Source of the DNA: Cokeromyces recurvatus
Lineage: Eukaryota; Mucoromycota; Mucoromycetes; Mucorales; Mucoraceae
Reading direction: 5' to 3'
Assembly (NCBI RefSeq): GCF_025118155.1
Contig: NW_026251392.1
Coordinates: forward strand, 372,001 to 436,000
Length of the DNA: 64,000 nucleotides
Positions 63,595 through 64,000 of the stretch are shown here, in pieces (the stretch's first letter is position 1; every line of letters begins with the position of its first letter). The position numbers and the translations under genes were made by a program. A model generated the notes under the pieces. It ran no database searches and was not told where the DNA came from. It saw only the letters and a list, made by a program, of their open reading frames with translations.

Positions 63595-63963
63595 TTAAGA
63601 ACGATAATCAGCATTGATACTGACATATTCATGACTAAGATCACATGTCCAGAATTTAGTTTCACTTTCACCTAAACCAAGATCAACTTCGATTTGTAAG
63701 TCTTCCATTTTCAAAATTTCTGAGGCCCTTTCTTCGTCCACTTTTTCGGGTTCACCCTTTATCATTAACTTTAATCTCTCACTACCATCCGTAGGAACAA
63801 ATGTGACACTAACACGAGATGGATCTAGATCTATACCACTATGACCAAGACTAGCACAAATTCTACCCCAATTAGCATCCTGTCCATATAAAGCAGATTT
63901 GACTAACATAGATGTAGCAATATGAGAAGCTGCCTGTTTAGCACTTTCAAAGGATTCAGCCCC
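63595..63963 (-). CDS. ARG7: Glutamate N-acetyltransferase / ornithine acetyltransferase (ArgJ-type), C-terminal exon
   Basis: Partial gene: the last exon on the minus strand, 63963 to the stop at 63595; the remainder lies beyond the right edge. The sequence [60 protein letters not shown] is the C-terminal half of the mitochondrial bifunctional arginine enzyme that recycles the acetyl group from N-acetylornithine to glutamate. An acceptor site (ttgttag) marks the exon start. Confidence 0.93.
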   Translation of the reverse strand, partial: GAESFESAKQAASHIATSMLVKSALYGQDANWGRICASLGHSGIDLDPSRVSVTFVPTDGSERLKLMIKGEPEKVDEERASEILKMEDLQIEVDLGLGESETKFWTCDLSHEYVSINADYRS

Positions 63964-64000
63964 CTAACAATAAATAATTGATAAAATAAATAACGGATTA

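Overview
The window is nuclear DNA of a filamentous fungus, most likely an early-diverging one (Mucoromycota, Mucorales-like). It is very AT-rich, genes are packed on both strands, and most carry several short GT-AG introns of about 40-130 nt with long A/T homopolymers in introns and spacers. The content is fungal and mitochondrial: Cmc4, Mzm1, Cox4, Nfu1, a secreted glyoxal oxidase, several P450s, an ArgJ-type enzyme and a Set3-like PHD/SET protein. The species assignment is inference.

Layout. 1-8.9 kb: the 3' part of TRM5, a thiol/halide methyltransferase, a FabG-like reductase, a Drs2-type flippase and a tail-anchored protoglobin. 9-13.4 kb: a broken Fanzor (eukaryotic TnpB-like RNA-guided nuclease), a small CMC4 gene with a 22-nt micro-exon, and a diverged short-repeat array. 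13.5-18.8 kb: F-box/WD40 protein, CaMK-type kinase, Nit1-like amidase. 19-27.8 kb: three P450 genes on the minus strand, interrupted by NFU1 and prefoldin subunit 4. 28.6-36.4 kb: UPF0658-like membrane protein, bZIP factor, RPN5, an AMPK-beta-type glycogen-binding-domain protein, a small membrane protein and MZM1. 36.5-39 kb: a second, diverged Fanzor with both ends of its nuclease core readable, followed by the same short-repeat family. 39-42.2 kb: coiled-coil orphan and COX4. 42.5-44.2 kb: a dead Tc1/mariner element with long inverted repeats. 44.7-58.3 kb: single-pass Ser/Thr-rich protein, transposase fragment, glyoxal oxidase, TMEM184/OST-alpha-type protein, BTB protein, TBL-type esterase and ENPP phosphodiesterase. 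58.3-61.1 kb: a gene-poor stretch. 61.1-64 kb: PHD/SET protein and the C-terminal exon of ArgJ/ARG7.

The most interesting content is the pair of Fanzor loci. Aligned by eye they share a RuvC-I DP(G/N)R motif, a DEF(R/K)TSK motif, a zinc ribbon and a D(I/V)NAS RuvC-III motif, yet they are diverged enough not to be recent copies of each other. Most of the breaks I could localise fall in A/T homopolymers. The same kind of single-base break appears in two conserved host genes (the kinase and MZM1), so some 'pseudogene' lesions may be homopolymer errors in the assembly rather than biology.

All exon borders were set by hand from splice signals, reading frame and remembered family motifs. No database search was run.
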